54,244 bases of DNA from positions 1-54,244 of the forward strand of contig NZ_PDKC01000020.1 in NCBI RefSeq assembly GCF_004116495.1, given 5' to 3'. How positions within the stretch are numbered: position 1 is the first letter of the stretch; each line of letters opens with the position of its first letter. Origin of the DNA: Arcobacter sp. CECT 8985 (lineage in GTDB: Bacteria; Campylobacterota; Campylobacteria; Campylobacterales; Arcobacteraceae). The notes below the pieces were generated by a model. It did no database searches and was not told the DNA's origin. It was given only the letters and a program-made list of their open reading frames with translations. Made by a program: the position numbers and the translations under genes. Shown here one piece after another: positions 1 through 10,008 of this stretch.

Positions 1-3000
1 AAAAGTATTTAAAATAAAATAAGAATTCATTTGTGGAAAGAAATTAAAAATTCCATAATTACCACTTTTAGTTAAATATTTACGATTAAATTCTAAATAT
101 TCATCTTTATAAGGAGAAAAATATAGTTTAAACTTCTTATCTTCTACAATGACTTTTGGTATTTTTAATCCTTCATAAGCATAAAAATCAATCTCATATC
201 CATTTATTGTTTTTACTTTTTGATGACTTTTTATTCTACCTTTTTCTAATTTATATCCAAATAATAATGATTTAAAAAAGCTTAGTTCATTTCTTAATGC
301 AGTATCAAAATATTCTCTATTTTTATCATAATTTTTACCAATAAAATCTATTAAATATTTTGGTTTATTAAAACCATCAGAATTTATTGCTCTCAATTTT
401 TCATTTTTATTTGTTATTTCAAATAAATATGGAGCTTGATACATCTTATCTTGAGGAATACCTCTCAAATTTTTCCACAATGAAAAATCAACTGTTTTAT
501 ATAAAATTGATTTTTTTAAATATAAATCCAAATCACTATCAATAAATTCATTTAATATAAATCCCATAGCTATTTGCAATAATACACCAACAATAAGTAT
601 TGGCAAAGATGGTGAAGCTAAAATAATTGCTAAATTAAATGAACCAATAAATAAAGTAAGTGTTAAAGCATCATAATCTTCTCTTTGATACAGCCATACA
701 ATATCATATGAAGTTGTTATCACTACTGTTAATACTGCAACTTTTGTTACTACTTTTTTTTCTATAAAAGAGAGTAATCTTTTGCTTGAATTACTTATTT
801 CTTTAGTAGCACTTTCTTTAAAAAACAACTCCAACACATGCATAGGTGTTTTTGGATATTTACTAATTAATAAACCTATATTTACAGTGACATCTGTCAA
901 ATCTTTTACAAACCCAATATGATTTTTAATATTTTTTTTACTATCATCAAAAAAAAGATAATCTGAAATATTTGCTATTGCTATTAGAGTGGAATATGTT
1001 TTAGAAGACATAATCAAATTTTTATTTAAACCTTTAATATCTTCTATAGAACTATCTTTTTGCTTTTCTAAAATTTTTTCTAAACTAGAAGTTACACCTT
1101 CTATATTTTTTAGTGTTTCAAAATATTCTCTTGATAAACTCTTTATATTTTGGTCACTGTCATTTATATATTTATATTTACTATCTTCTCTTGCATCTTC
1201 ATCAATTTTTATTTTAAAAGTATTTAAAAAATTTAATGCTTTTTTACTAGAATTACTAAATATAATATCATTTAATATTAATCTAGTTTGCATATACGAA
1301 TATGATTTTGCAATTTGATATTTTTTGTTTATTATATTTTTTTCATTATCTTCTAAAGCTATTCTCTTTTTTGTTAAATTCACAACAAATTCATAGATAT
1401 GATTTAAAGTTTCATTAAAAAATGAAGTTTTATCACTCTCTTCATCTATAAAGACTCTAGGTGCAGATAATAAATATACAATATTCATACAAGATATTAC
1501 ATAAGATAAATTATCTTCTATGCTTATATTTTCATAAGTTTTTAAAAGTTTTTTTAGTTTATCATCTTGCAGTTGTTTTTCTATTTTTTCTAAAATCTTT
1601 TCAGGAGTTTCAATACTTTTATCTTTAAAATACGTTAAGTTATCATAATATAAATATTTTGAATTAAATTTTGTATTATCACCCTTTTGTTCAAAAGATT
1701 TGATTCTTTTTATATAATCTAAGTTTTCAAATTCCTCTAAAAACTTATCTCTAGAATTTATAGGTTTTACCATCATTTCATGATAAACTGTTTGATTTTC
1801 AACTATATCTTGTATATCTTCAATGGAATCATCATTAATATTTGGCTTTGGCACTATTTGTCTTAATTTTAAAAAGAAATTATTTCTCAAACTATTTAAC
1901 TTTGAATACTGTTTTTTTAACTTTAATTCATCTTCAAACTTTTCACTGTAAAGTAATGTAAAAATAGTATTTGCCAAAACGTATGAAGCATTATCTTTTA
2001 TTTTAGTAAAATCATCATTATTACTATTAAAAGTAAATTGTTTAAATCCCATCCTTGGTAAATTAGCTACATACCTTCTATTTGTTTTCTTAATAATATT
2101 TGTTAAATATATATATCTTACACTTAAATTATTTCCACTTGTTTTAAAATTTGTCTTACTATAATAAACATCGCCTAGTGTTTTACTTTTTTCTTCATCA
2201 TTTAATTCTTTTGAAAAAAAATCTTTTTTTAAAAATTGAATTTGTTGAAAATATGATTGACCAACTTTTTTATCATCTTTTTCTATTATTTGAGATAAAT
2301 CTTTATAATTTTTTAATAGTGTAATAAACTCTGAATCAGTTAAAACTAAAGAAACAATTTCGTTATATATCTTTTTTAATTCTAAAATTGTTTTTTTATA
2401 AGAAGTACTTTCTTCTTTTGAAAAATAAAAATAATCAACCATATTTGCAATTGTATATGTATAATTATTTTTCTTTCTTATATCTTCAATAATACTATTA
2501 TTATAAGCATATGCAAGTTTATAGTTTGTATAGTATCTTTCGTACATATCTTCTATTTGAGCTAAAATATCTTCTATTATACAAAGAATATTTAATCTTT
2601 TATTTTTATCTTCTTCATTTACTTTATATTTTTTTTCAGTCTTTAAATCATCATCTGTCAATACTATTTTATTTATACTATTTGAGTCTTTAAAGTAAAA
2701 ACTATTTTTATTATCTGGTTGTTTTGGATCTATTATTTGTCTTTTTAGTTTTAGAATATCTGCTTTATTTGTAAGTTTTATACTACTATATGAAATAGTT
2801 GTTTGTGTATCATCATACAGTGGAATATAGTTATATTTTATTTTTGTTTTTGTATTTTCAAAAAATATCTCTTGAAGTTTTTCACTATACAAAGTTCCCC
2901 TACTTAGTACTTTATACTCTTTTATTTTATCATTTTGAATAATATATACATATGCAAATGTATGTACATGCACATTATCTTTTATTTGAACAAACTCTTT

Positions 3001-3510
3001 TTTACCTACATATGTATCATCACTTTTTAAAAATGCTCTTGTTGGTCTAAGTGGTCTATATATATCTTCACTTTTTCTTATTAAATATAAAGAGTATTTC
3101 TCTGTTTGTTTTATCTGTTCTTCTTGTTTTATAGCCTCTTCTAGTGGTTCTTCTTCTTTTACTACACTACTTTCTATACTTGGAGGCGAGCTTATTTGAG
3201 ATGTCCCTTGTCCTGGATCTACTAAAACTACTGCTCTTCCTTTATCTGTTTTAAATCCATCTGTTCTTAATAAAAAATATTTTGATGTTGATTTTACATT
3301 TGTTTCTGTTCCTGCAGTTGATACTGAAGCTACTTTTGTACAAGGATTTTTACTTCTTGGGCAATCTACTGGTGCGCCTATTATGTCAGTTAAATATAAT
3401 GGCTTTGCTCCTGCTATTCTTTCTACTTTTGCTGTTGATGTAAGTGTTACTTTACCTCCACATGCACATTGTATTACTCCTGCTTCTATAACATTATATT
3501 TATTGCCCAT
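1..3510 (-). CDS. PAAR-like large protein with C-terminal membrane segments (partial, probable T6SS effector)
   Basis: An open frame of 1170 codons starts at the ATG at 3510 and continues past the left edge, so the C-terminus is missing. Residues 1-105 look like a PAAR-like/DUF4280 cap: 'VIEAGVIQCACGG', then 'GAKPLYLTDIIGAPVDCP' and a second Cys near 'NPCTKV', a layout known from VgrG-tip proteins. Residues about 105-145 are an acidic Glu/Lys linker. The middle 750 residues are lysine-rich, mostly helical and match nothing I recognise. Three hydrophobic segments lie at about 918-990, followed by at least 180 soluble residues. A PAAR-like cap, long helical body and late membrane segments resemble VasX/BTH_I2691-type pore-forming effectors; that is inference. 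The upstream Shine-Dalgarno is weak (GGTT). No T6SS structural gene or immunity gene is visible, although the immunity gene could lie beyond the edge. Confidence 0.8.
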   Translation of the reverse strand, partial: MGNKYNVIEAGVIQCACGGKVTLTSTAKVERIAGAKPLYLTDIIGAPVDCPRSKNPCTKVASVSTAGTETNVKSTSKYFLLRTDGFKTDKGRAVVLVDPGQGTSQISSPPSIESSVVKEEEPLEEAIKQEEQIKQTEKYSLYLIRKSEDIYRPLRPTRAFLKSDDTYVGKKEFVQIKDNVHVHTFAYVYIIQNDKIKEYKVLSRGTLYSEKLQEIFFENTKTKIKYNYIPLYDDTQTTISYSSIKLTNKADILKLKRQIIDPKQPDNKNSFYFKDSNSINKIVLTDDDLKTEKKYKVNEEDKNKRLNILCIIEDILAQIEDMYERYYTNYKLAYAYNNSIIEDIRKKNNYTYTIANMVDYFYFSKEESTSYKKTILELKKIYNEIVSLVLTDSEFITLLKNYKDLSQIIEKDDKKVGQSYFQQIQFLKKDFFSKELNDEEKSKTLGDVYYSKTNFKTSGNNLSVRYIYLTNIIKKTNRRYVANLPRMGFKQFTFNSNNDDFTKIKDNASYVLANTIFTLLYSEKFEDELKLKKQYSKLNSLRNNFFLKLRQIVPKPNINDDSIEDIQDIVENQTVYHEMMVKPINSRDKFLEEFENLDYIKRIKSFEQKGDNTKFNSKYLYYDNLTYFKDKSIETPEKILEKIEKQLQDDKLKKLLKTYENISIEDNLSYVISCMNIVYLLSAPRVFIDEESDKTSFFNETLNHIYEFVVNLTKKRIALEDNEKNIINKKYQIAKSYSYMQTRLILNDIIFSNSSKKALNFLNTFKIKIDEDAREDSKYKYINDSDQNIKSLSREYFETLKNIEGVTSSLEKILEKQKDSSIEDIKGLNKNLIMSSKTYSTLIAIANISDYLFFDDSKKNIKNHIGFVKDLTDVTVNIGLLISKYPKTPMHVLELFFKESATKEISNSSKRLLSFIEKKVVTKVAVLTVVITTSYDIVWLYQREDYDALTLTLFIGSFNLAIILASPSLPILIVGVLLQIAMGFILNEFIDSDLDLYLKKSILYKTVDFSLWKNLRGIPQDKMYQAPYLFEITNKNEKLRAINSDGFNKPKYLIDFIGKNYDKNREYFDTALRNELSFFKSLLFGYKLEKGRIKSHQKVKTINGYEIDFYAYEGLKIPKVIVEDKKFKLYFSPYKDEYLEFNRKYLTKSGNYGIFNFFPQMNSYFILNTF

Positions 3511-3581
3511 TTTTATAACCTAATTATAATTTTTGATATTTTATACAAAAATAATTTAATTGGTTATTAAGTAATGATATT

Positions 3582-4985
3582 TTATTTGTATTTATTATTT
3601 ATTGTTACTAATATTTCATCTTTTGTTAAGTTTTCATCTATTTGTAAATCCATTGCAAAATCCAAAATTTCTTTGAACTTTTTTGATGGTTTAAATCCTA
3701 GATTTATCAAGTCTTTTCCTTGAACAAGAGGTTTTAAAGCACTATTTTCAATATTTAATTCTTTTGCTTTATTTAGTAACCAATCTATTGCTTTTAGGCA
3801 TTTTTCTTTATCTTTTATATCTCGCCCCAAACAATCTGCCAAACATACAAAACACAAATCTTCAATATTTACTTTTAAAGATAATCTTTTTACTGCTTTT
3901 AGTGAAGAATCTGCTAAATACAATTGAAAAGGTGCTAAATGAGATTTAACTAATGGCAATATCTTCTCCACAAATTTCTTTTCATTTGTAATTTTTGATA
4001 AAAAAGTTTTTGTAGGTTCAATACCTAAAGACTCATGTTTATGAGAAGTTATTCTTCCTTTTATCTCTTTAGTACAAAAAGGTTTTCCTAGGTCATGGCA
4101 TAAAATAGCATAAAATAGATATAGTTTTCTATACTCATCTATTATATTTTTTTCTTTTAAAATTTTTGCTAATTCATCAATACACATCAAAGTATGAATC
4201 CAAACATCTCCTTCAGGGTGATATTGTTTATCTTGAATACAACCTATTAAGTTTTTTATTTCTGGGAAATATTTTAATATATCTATTTTTCTTAAAAGTT
4301 CAAAACCAATTGAAGGTTTAGTTGATTTTAAAAACAGTTTTTTAAACTCTTCAAAAACTCTTTCTTTTGGTAACTCTTGAAACTCTTGTGTATCAACAAT
4401 TCTTTGACATAAAGTAAAAGTTTTTTCTTCTATTTTTAAGTTAAACCTTGAACAAAATTGTACTGCTCTATAGACTCTTAATGCATCTTCTTCAAAAGTA
4501 TTTTTATTTACATATCTTAAAATACCATTTTTTAAATCATTTAGTCCATTATGAGGATCAAGTATTTTGTCTTCAAAATAATCATATCCAATAGAATTTA
4601 TAGTAAAATCTCTTCTTAAACTAGCTTTTTCAAAGCTCATATTTTTACTTGTAATTACTTCAAAACCTTTATGTCCAGAAGATACTTTTTTTTCTTCTCT
4701 TGCTAGTGCAAAATCAAATTCAAAGTTATCAACACTTAAAGTTAATACTCCAAAAGATTTACCTACTAATTTTACATTTCCATATTTACTAAGTACACTT
4801 TGAATTTTTTCTAATTTATCAATATTAAAAATTTCAATATCATAATCTTTAGAATTAATATCTAAAAAATAGTCTCTAATACACCCTCCTACAAGAATTG
4901 GTTTTGCACCAATTTCTTGTAAAGAGTGTAATATCTTTATAAGAATTTTGGGAAGTTTAGTTTTTATGTTTGTAAACGTGTACAT
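3582..4985 (-). CDS. cca: CCA-adding tRNA nucleotidyltransferase / poly(A) polymerase family
   Basis: This enzyme of about 467 residues adds or repairs the 3' CCA end of tRNAs. Near the N-terminus it has the class II nucleotidyltransferase signature 'VGGCIRDYFL' followed by the metal-binding 'DYDIEIF', then 'RRDFTINSIGYD' and the RNA-binding 'EDALRVYRAVQF'. The C-terminal half has an HD domain ('CHDLGKPF'), as in the HD-type CCA/poly(A) enzymes. It is the last gene of the minus-strand housekeeping operon and overlaps the end of mscS by 29 nt. The frame extends upstream to an ATG at 5018 and a TTG at 5024. I prefer the ATG at 4985, preceded by AAAGAG, because the longer starts overlap mscS by more than 60 nt and add no conserved sequence. 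Confidence 0.9.
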   Translation of the reverse strand: MYTFTNIKTKLPKILIKILHSLQEIGAKPILVGGCIRDYFLDINSKDYDIEIFNIDKLEKIQSVLSKYGNVKLVGKSFGVLTLSVDNFEFDFALAREEKKVSSGHKGFEVITSKNMSFEKASLRRDFTINSIGYDYFEDKILDPHNGLNDLKNGILRYVNKNTFEEDALRVYRAVQFCSRFNLKIEEKTFTLCQRIVDTQEFQELPKERVFEEFKKLFLKSTKPSIGFELLRKIDILKYFPEIKNLIGCIQDKQYHPEGDVWIHTLMCIDELAKILKEKNIIDEYRKLYLFYAILCHDLGKPFCTKEIKGRITSHKHESLGIEPTKTFLSKITNEKKFVEKILPLVKSHLAPFQLYLADSSLKAVKRLSLKVNIEDLCFVCLADCLGRDIKDKEKCLKAIDWLLNKAKELNIENSALKPLVQGKDLINLGFKPSKKFKEILDFAMDLQIDENLTKDEILVTINNKYK

Positions 4986-5772
4986 CTCTTTGAGGGAAAG
5001 GAATTGATATTCCTTCATTATCAAAAGTAGTTTTTATCTTTTCAGTTAAATCAAATTTAACAGTCCAATAATCAGGTGTATTTACCCAACCTCTTACTAC
5101 AAAATTAACTGAAGAATCACCAAGCTCAGAAACTGCAACTGTATTTGCTTTGTCTTGTAATATTAATTCATTTGATTTTAATATAGATTCTAAAATCTCT
5201 TTTGCTTTTTTAATATCATCATCATAACCAATTCCAACAACTAAATCTACTCTTCTAGTAGGATTAGCATTTACATTTGTTATTGTATTTTGAGTAATTG
5301 AACCATTTGGAATAATTAACTTTTGATTATCTGGTGTTTTTAAAATTGTATTAAAAATTGAGATTTCTTCAACTGTACCACTTGAACCACCTGCAGTAAC
5401 ATAATCTCCAATTTTAAATGGTCTAAATAAAATAATCATAACCCCTGATGCAAAGTTACCTAATGAGTCTTTAAGTGCTAGACCTATAGCTAAACCAGCA
5501 GCACCTAATATTGCAAAAAATGATGTTGTATCAACCCCTAATTGTTTTAATGCTGTCAATGCAACAACAACCATCAAAATGTAATAAATTATGTTTCTAA
5601 AAAAACTTAAAAGAGTAGCATCTACTCTTTTAGTTTTAGTTAATATTTTTATACAAATATCAGTTAATTTTGAAGCTAGCCATTTACCAACAATAAAAAT
5701 AACAATTGCAATTGCAATATTTAAAGCATAAGTACCAATTAAATCTGATACTGTCTGAACACTCTGATTCAT
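4957..5772 (-). CDS. mscS: MscS-family mechanosensitive ion channel
   Basis: A small-conductance mechanosensitive channel of 271 residues, close to the usual MscS length, that releases solutes from the inner membrane on hypo-osmotic shock. It has three membrane segments (about 15-35, 58-80, 84-110). The third carries the Gly/Ala-rich pore helix 'ILGAAGLAIGLALKDSLGNF', typical of MscS TM3. The beta domain follows ('FKIGDYVTAGGSSGTVEEI'), then the 'IPNG' loop and an alpha/beta C-terminal domain. The ATG has a good Shine-Dalgarno (TAGGAGTTATT). It sits 8 nt after proS and overlaps cca, so it is translated from the same operon. Confidence 0.93.
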   Translation of the reverse strand: MNQSVQTVSDLIGTYALNIAIAIVIFIVGKWLASKLTDICIKILTKTKRVDATLLSFFRNIIYYILMVVVALTALKQLGVDTTSFFAILGAAGLAIGLALKDSLGNFASGVMIILFRPFKIGDYVTAGGSSGTVEEISIFNTILKTPDNQKLIIPNGSITQNTITNVNANPTRRVDLVVGIGYDDDIKKAKEILESILKSNELILQDKANTVAVSELGDSSVNFVVRGWVNTPDYWTVKFDLTEKIKTTFDNEGISIPFPQRDVHVYKHKN

Positions 5773-5780
5773 AATAACTC

Positions 5781-7484
5781 CTATTTTATAAGTTTAATTA
5801 GCTCTGCTACAACTTCATCAATTAAAACATCAGTTTTTTCTAATGTTTTTCTATTTACTATTTCAACCATTCCATCTTTAAGTTTTTTCCCAATAACAAC
5901 AGCATATGGGAATCCAATTAATTCAAAATCTCCCATTTTAAAACCAAATCTTGCATTTTTTCTATCATCTAAAATAGCTTCAATTTGATTATTTTTTAAT
6001 TCATTATAAATTTTTTCACCAACTTCTAATTCATCATCTTTTTTAGCATTTGATACAATAACATCTACCATAAATGGTGCTGTGGATTTAGTCCAAATAC
6101 AACCTTTTTCATCATGGTTTTGTTCAATAACTGCTGCTACTAATCTACTAACACCAATTCCATAACATCCCATTATGAATGGTTGAGCTTTTCCATTTGC
6201 ATCTAAAAATGTTGCATTCATAGCACTTGAATATTTTGTTCCAAGTTGGAAAATATGCCCAGCTTCTATGCCTTTAGTATAAGATAATTTACCATCACAA
6301 TGAGGACAATTATCACCTTCTTGTACTAAAATCAAATCTTTAAAAGTTAACTCTAATGAAGTTAAATCTACACCTGTTAAATGATATTCTTCTTCATTTG
6401 CACCACAAACTACATTATTATCATCTTTAAGTTCACTATCAACTACTACTTTAATATCTTTTGGTAAATCAATAACTCCACAATAACCACCTACTAAATT
6501 TGCACTTTGTAAATCTTCAGGTGTAGCATCTAATAACTCTAAAGCTTCAACTGCATTACAAGCTTTAGTTTCTTCTAATTCATCTGTTCCTCTTACAAAA
6601 AATACAACAACTTCAGAAGAGTCTTCATATAAAGCTTTTTTTATAACTGCTTTAATTGAATAATATGGATCAACATTTAAAAAGCTACTTACTTCATCTA
6701 TTGTTTTACAATTAGGAGTATGTACTTTTTCTATCTGTTTTGTTTGCAATGATTCTTTTTTATTTGGTTTTCTTTTTGCAGCTTCTACATTTGCTCCATA
6801 ATCACAACTATCACATACAGCAATTGTATCTTCTCCTGAATTTGCTAAAACCATAAACTCTTTTGAACCACTTCCACCAATAGCTCCACTATCTGCTTCA
6901 ACAATTCTAAATTCTAAACCTAATCTTTCATAAATTTTTTTATATGTTTTTTCCATTAGGTTAAATTCTCTTACTAAATCTTCATGTGAAGAGTGAAAAG
7001 AATAACCATCTTTCATAAGAAATTCTCTACCTCTCATAAGTCCAAATCTAGGTCTAGCTTCATCTCTAAATTTTGTATTTATATGATAAAGATTTATTGG
7101 TAAATCTTTATAAGAAGTAATTCTGTTTTTTACAATATCAACTACAGTCTCTTCATTTGTAGGAGAAAGTACAAATCCTGCACCTTTTCTATCTTTAAAT
7201 TTTAATAACTCTGGTCCCATTTGTGTTGATCTTCCAGATTGATCCCAAAGTTCAAGAGGAGTTACAAAACTCATAAGAAGTTCATTTGCTCCTGCATTAT
7301 CCATCTCTTCTTTTACAATTGCTTTTATTTTATCTAATACAATTTTTCCAAGTGGCATAAAGTTATAAATACCTGCACCTGTTTGGTTTATAAATCCACC
7401 TCTAACTAAAAATTGGTGAGATGCTAAAGTTGCATCTTTTGGTGCTTCTTTTGTAGTTGGTATAAACATTCTTGAAAATTTCAT
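5781..7484 (-). CDS. proS: prolyl-tRNA synthetase
   Basis: Class II prolyl-tRNA synthetase of the bacterial (ProS type 1) form, about 567 residues, which charges tRNA-Pro. The N-terminus '[14 protein letters not shown]' and '[11 protein letters not shown]' are characteristic. Motif 2 is '[21 protein letters not shown]', and 'ESYSF'-like 'GYSFHSS' follows. An editing insertion (about 225-400) contains the YbaK-like '[14 protein letters not shown]'. Motif 3 is '[14 protein letters not shown]' and the anticodon-binding domain closes the protein. I chose the ATG at 7484, with AGAGGA 10 nt upstream. An upstream in-frame ATG at 7505 would overlap hemA by 14 nt, lacks a Shine-Dalgarno and adds seven non-conserved residues. 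Confidence 0.96.
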   Translation of the reverse strand: MKFSRMFIPTTKEAPKDATLASHQFLVRGGFINQTGAGIYNFMPLGKIVLDKIKAIVKEEMDNAGANELLMSFVTPLELWDQSGRSTQMGPELLKFKDRKGAGFVLSPTNEETVVDIVKNRITSYKDLPINLYHINTKFRDEARPRFGLMRGREFLMKDGYSFHSSHEDLVREFNLMEKTYKKIYERLGLEFRIVEADSGAIGGSGSKEFMVLANSGEDTIAVCDSCDYGANVEAAKRKPNKKESLQTKQIEKVHTPNCKTIDEVSSFLNVDPYYSIKAVIKKALYEDSSEVVVFFVRGTDELEETKACNAVEALELLDATPEDLQSANLVGGYCGVIDLPKDIKVVVDSELKDDNNVVCGANEEEYHLTGVDLTSLELTFKDLILVQEGDNCPHCDGKLSYTKGIEAGHIFQLGTKYSSAMNATFLDANGKAQPFIMGCYGIGVSRLVAAVIEQNHDEKGCIWTKSTAPFMVDVIVSNAKKDDELEVGEKIYNELKNNQIEAILDDRKNARFGFKMGDFELIGFPYAVVIGKKLKDGMVEIVNRKTLEKTDVLIDEVVAELIKLIK

Positions 7485-7491
7485 TAATTTA

Positions 7492-8799
7492 TTATCCTCT
7501 TTCATTTATATTCATTGCATGTTCGCATTTATATTTATTTAACATATTAGAATCATTTTTTAGTTCAAACATTGATTGAACTGCTCCTAATACTATATCA
7601 CATTCCATATTTTTTGATAAATGTTTAATTTTTTTTGATGGTTGATGAAGATATTCATTTAGAACTGTTTGGCATAATTTTCTAATATTTTCTTCATTTT
7701 CCTTGTCAATAAATCCTTTTTTAATAGCATTATTAACTTTTTTATCAATTACAGCTTCACCTCTTAAATGAAGATGTTTTATAACTGGTTCTACTTCTAA
7801 TGTTTTTAACCACTCAAAAAACTCTTTTGACATTTTACCTACAATACCAAATGCAGTTTTTGCTTGTTTTGCTTTTAGTTCCATATTTGCATTTACAATA
7901 AATTGTAAATCATCAACTGTAAAGATTTTCAAATCTGGTGATTCAATATCATCAATATCTCTTGGAACTGCTATATCAAACCAATATCTATCAAAATTAC
8001 ACTCTTCAACCATATTTTCTGTAATTATTGGATAAGGAGCAGATGTTGCAGTTATCATTACTGGAATTTCATTTAACAGTTTTTTTAAGTTTGCATAATC
8101 TTGAACTTCTACACCTGTTTCAAAAGTTTGTGCAAGCATAGTCGCTTTTTTTATATCTCTACTTGTTAAAACAACTTTAAAACCTTTTGAAAGTAGATGC
8201 TTAACTGTTAATTCACTCATTTCTCCTGCACCAATAACTAAAGCTTTTACACCTTCTTCATTCCCAATCTCTTCTTTTGCTTTTAATACAGCTGTACTAG
8301 CAACAGAAACAGAACCTGTTCCTAAAGTTGTTGCAGTTCTTACTGCTGCTGCACACTTAAATGCATAATGAAGTGCTCTTGGTAAGTTTTGGTGACAATA
8401 ACCTTTTCCTAAAGAAAATCTAAAAGCATCTTTTAATTGTCCAACAATTTGCGTTTCACCAATCACTAAAGAATCAAGTGCTGAAGCAACTGAAAACAAG
8501 TGATGAATTGCACCATCATTATCATATACATCTGCTCTTTGCATTAAATCTTCAAATTCAATTGCAGAATATGAAGCTAATCTTTCTAAAATAAATTCTG
8601 TAGCATATGAGACACTTGAAGTAGAGATAATTATCTCTACTCTATTACATGTTGATAATAAAATTGCCTCTTTAATCGCTTTTTCTTTTGTAATTTGATT
8701 TAGAAATCTATCTTTATCCGCTTCATGGGGAAAAGCTAATTTTTCTCTCATTTGAATATCAGTATTTTTATGTGAAAAACTAATTACTAAATAGCTCAT
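7492..8799 (-). CDS. hemA: glutamyl-tRNA reductase
   Basis: This enzyme reduces glutamyl-tRNA to glutamate-1-semialdehyde with NADPH, the committed step of C5 tetrapyrrole synthesis. The catalytic-Cys motif '[10 protein letters not shown]' lies at about 47-56, and '[18 protein letters not shown]' follows at about 107-124. The NADPH domain has '[17 protein letters not shown]', and the C-terminal helices form the dimerisation domain. At 435 residues it has the normal length. It starts 1 nt after the upstream polyprenyl synthase gene and runs just past the proS start, so the two are probably translationally coupled. Its product feeds heme for the NapB cytochrome and siroheme made by other genes here. 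Confidence 0.96.
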   Translation of the reverse strand: MSYLVISFSHKNTDIQMREKLAFPHEADKDRFLNQITKEKAIKEAILLSTCNRVEIIISTSSVSYATEFILERLASYSAIEFEDLMQRADVYDNDGAIHHLFSVASALDSLVIGETQIVGQLKDAFRFSLGKGYCHQNLPRALHYAFKCAAAVRTATTLGTGSVSVASTAVLKAKEEIGNEEGVKALVIGAGEMSELTVKHLLSKGFKVVLTSRDIKKATMLAQTFETGVEVQDYANLKKLLNEIPVMITATSAPYPIITENMVEECNFDRYWFDIAVPRDIDDIESPDLKIFTVDDLQFIVNANMELKAKQAKTAFGIVGKMSKEFFEWLKTLEVEPVIKHLHLRGEAVIDKKVNNAIKKGFIDKENEENIRKLCQTVLNEYLHQPSKKIKHLSKNMECDIVLGAVQSMFELKNDSNMLNKYKCEHAMNINERG

Positions 8800-8800
8800 A

Positions 8801-9697
8801 TCAAAACTCTCTTTCTATCATTGCAGTCATAATTTGAACTAAAGAATCATCATTTTCATTTTCTACTGCTTTTATAGCTTCATGACCCAATTCTTTTGCT
8901 TGTTTTATACTATCTTCTAATGCATTTGTTTCAAGCATCTGCTGTTTAATCCATAAAGCATCTTCATTTGATAATTGTTTTTTATATAATGATTTTAATT
9001 TATCTTTATGTTCAGTTCTTTCAAATAATAATAAATAAGGAATAGTAACTTTTCCTTCAACAAAATCTAACATTGCAGGTTTTCCTAGTGTTGTTGAATC
9101 TTGAGTGATGTCTAAAATATCATCAATCATTTGAAAAGCAAGTCCTAAATTTTTACCATATAATGCAAATTTATTCTCATCTTTTTGTGCTAAAAGAGCA
9201 GCAGCTTTTGCAGCAGCCTCAATTAATGATGCAGTTTTTTTATAAATCATATCAAAATATTTATCATATGAAGTGTTGAACTCTTCAGTTAAATCTACAT
9301 CAAACATTTCACCAATACTTAAAAGTGTAACTGCATTTGAAATTGTATATGCAATATCTTTTGGCATTTGTGTTAACTCTGTGAAAGCTTTTGAATATAA
9401 GACATCTCCAAACATAATTGATGTTTTATTATCATAAAGTGCATTAACAGAAGGTTTTCCTCTTCTTGTATCAGCTTCATCAATTACATCATCATGTAAA
9501 AGTGAAGAGGCATGAATCATTTCAACAATAGCGCAAAGTTTTATTGACTCTTTATTTACACCTGCAATTTTTAAAATCAATTTACTTCTTAACATTTTAC
9601 CTGTTGCAAGTTTTTCCAATAACTCAACACACTTTGCATCATTACATTCAACTATAAATTTTTGTATTTGTTCTTTTACTTTTTCTAACTCTATCAA
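8801..9697 (-). CDS. polyprenyl diphosphate synthase (trans-isoprenyl type)
   Basis: A trans-prenyltransferase of 298 residues that condenses isopentenyl diphosphate onto an allylic diphosphate, most likely making the side chain of menaquinone or another quinone (IspB-like). Both Asp-rich motifs are present: 'LLHDDVIDEADTRRG' at about 67-81 and 'FQMIDDILDI' at about 186-195. 'GKPAMLDFVEGKVTIPYLL' also fits the family. Chain length cannot be read from sequence alone. The start is a TTG at 9697 preceded by AAGGTTTTAAA; the first internal ATG would remove the first helix. It sits 9 nt after the DUF2018 gene and 1 nt before hemA. Confidence 0.9.
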   Translation of the reverse strand: MIELEKVKEQIQKFIVECNDAKCVELLEKLATGKMLRSKLILKIAGVNKESIKLCAIVEMIHASSLLHDDVIDEADTRRGKPSVNALYDNKTSIMFGDVLYSKAFTELTQMPKDIAYTISNAVTLLSIGEMFDVDLTEEFNTSYDKYFDMIYKKTASLIEAAAKAAALLAQKDENKFALYGKNLGLAFQMIDDILDITQDSTTLGKPAMLDFVEGKVTIPYLLLFERTEHKDKLKSLYKKQLSNEDALWIKQQMLETNALEDSIKQAKELGHEAIKAVENENDDSLVQIMTAMIEREF

Positions 9698-9706
9698 TTT
9701 AAAACC

Positions 9707-10006
9707 TTACGAGTCTAATCTTTGTATTACTTCACCAGTAAACTCAATATATAAACTCTTTTTCATTTCTTCAACTTGTTGACTATTTTTTAAACTATAT
9801 TGTTCTAAAACTCTGTTTATGTCAAAGTCATCACCTTTGTTTTCACTCAAAAGTAATTCCATAATTGCATATTTTTCTATTATTCTATCTAATTCTTCGT
9901 CCACTATTTGTGTATTCGCATTTTTTATTGCATCTAAAAACTTGGATTTAGGTGTACCTGCAAATAAATCATCTTCATCTTCAAATAAAGCTTCATAATT
10001 AGGCAT
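9707..10006 (-). CDS. DUF2018 family protein
   Basis: A 99-residue acidic protein whose N-terminus 'YEALFEDEDDLFAG' and predicted all-helical remainder match DUF2018, a small Campylobacterota family of unknown function. No catalytic motif, signal peptide or membrane segment is visible. It lies 2 nt after hisD and 9 nt before the prenyl synthase, so it is a fixed member of this operon. I cannot assign a function; family membership is recognition from memory. Confidence 0.85.
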   Translation of the reverse strand: MPNYEALFEDEDDLFAGTPKSKFLDAIKNANTQIVDEELDRIIEKYAIMELLLSENKGDDFDINRVLEQYSLKNSQQVEEMKKSLYIEFTGEVIQRLDS

Positions 10007-10008
10007 TA

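Noticed and set aside
989-2693. Plus-strand frames of 109 and 60 codons inside the PAAR-like gene
   Set aside because: They are shadows of the 1170-codon minus-strand frame, Phe/Leu/Ser-rich and without start signals.
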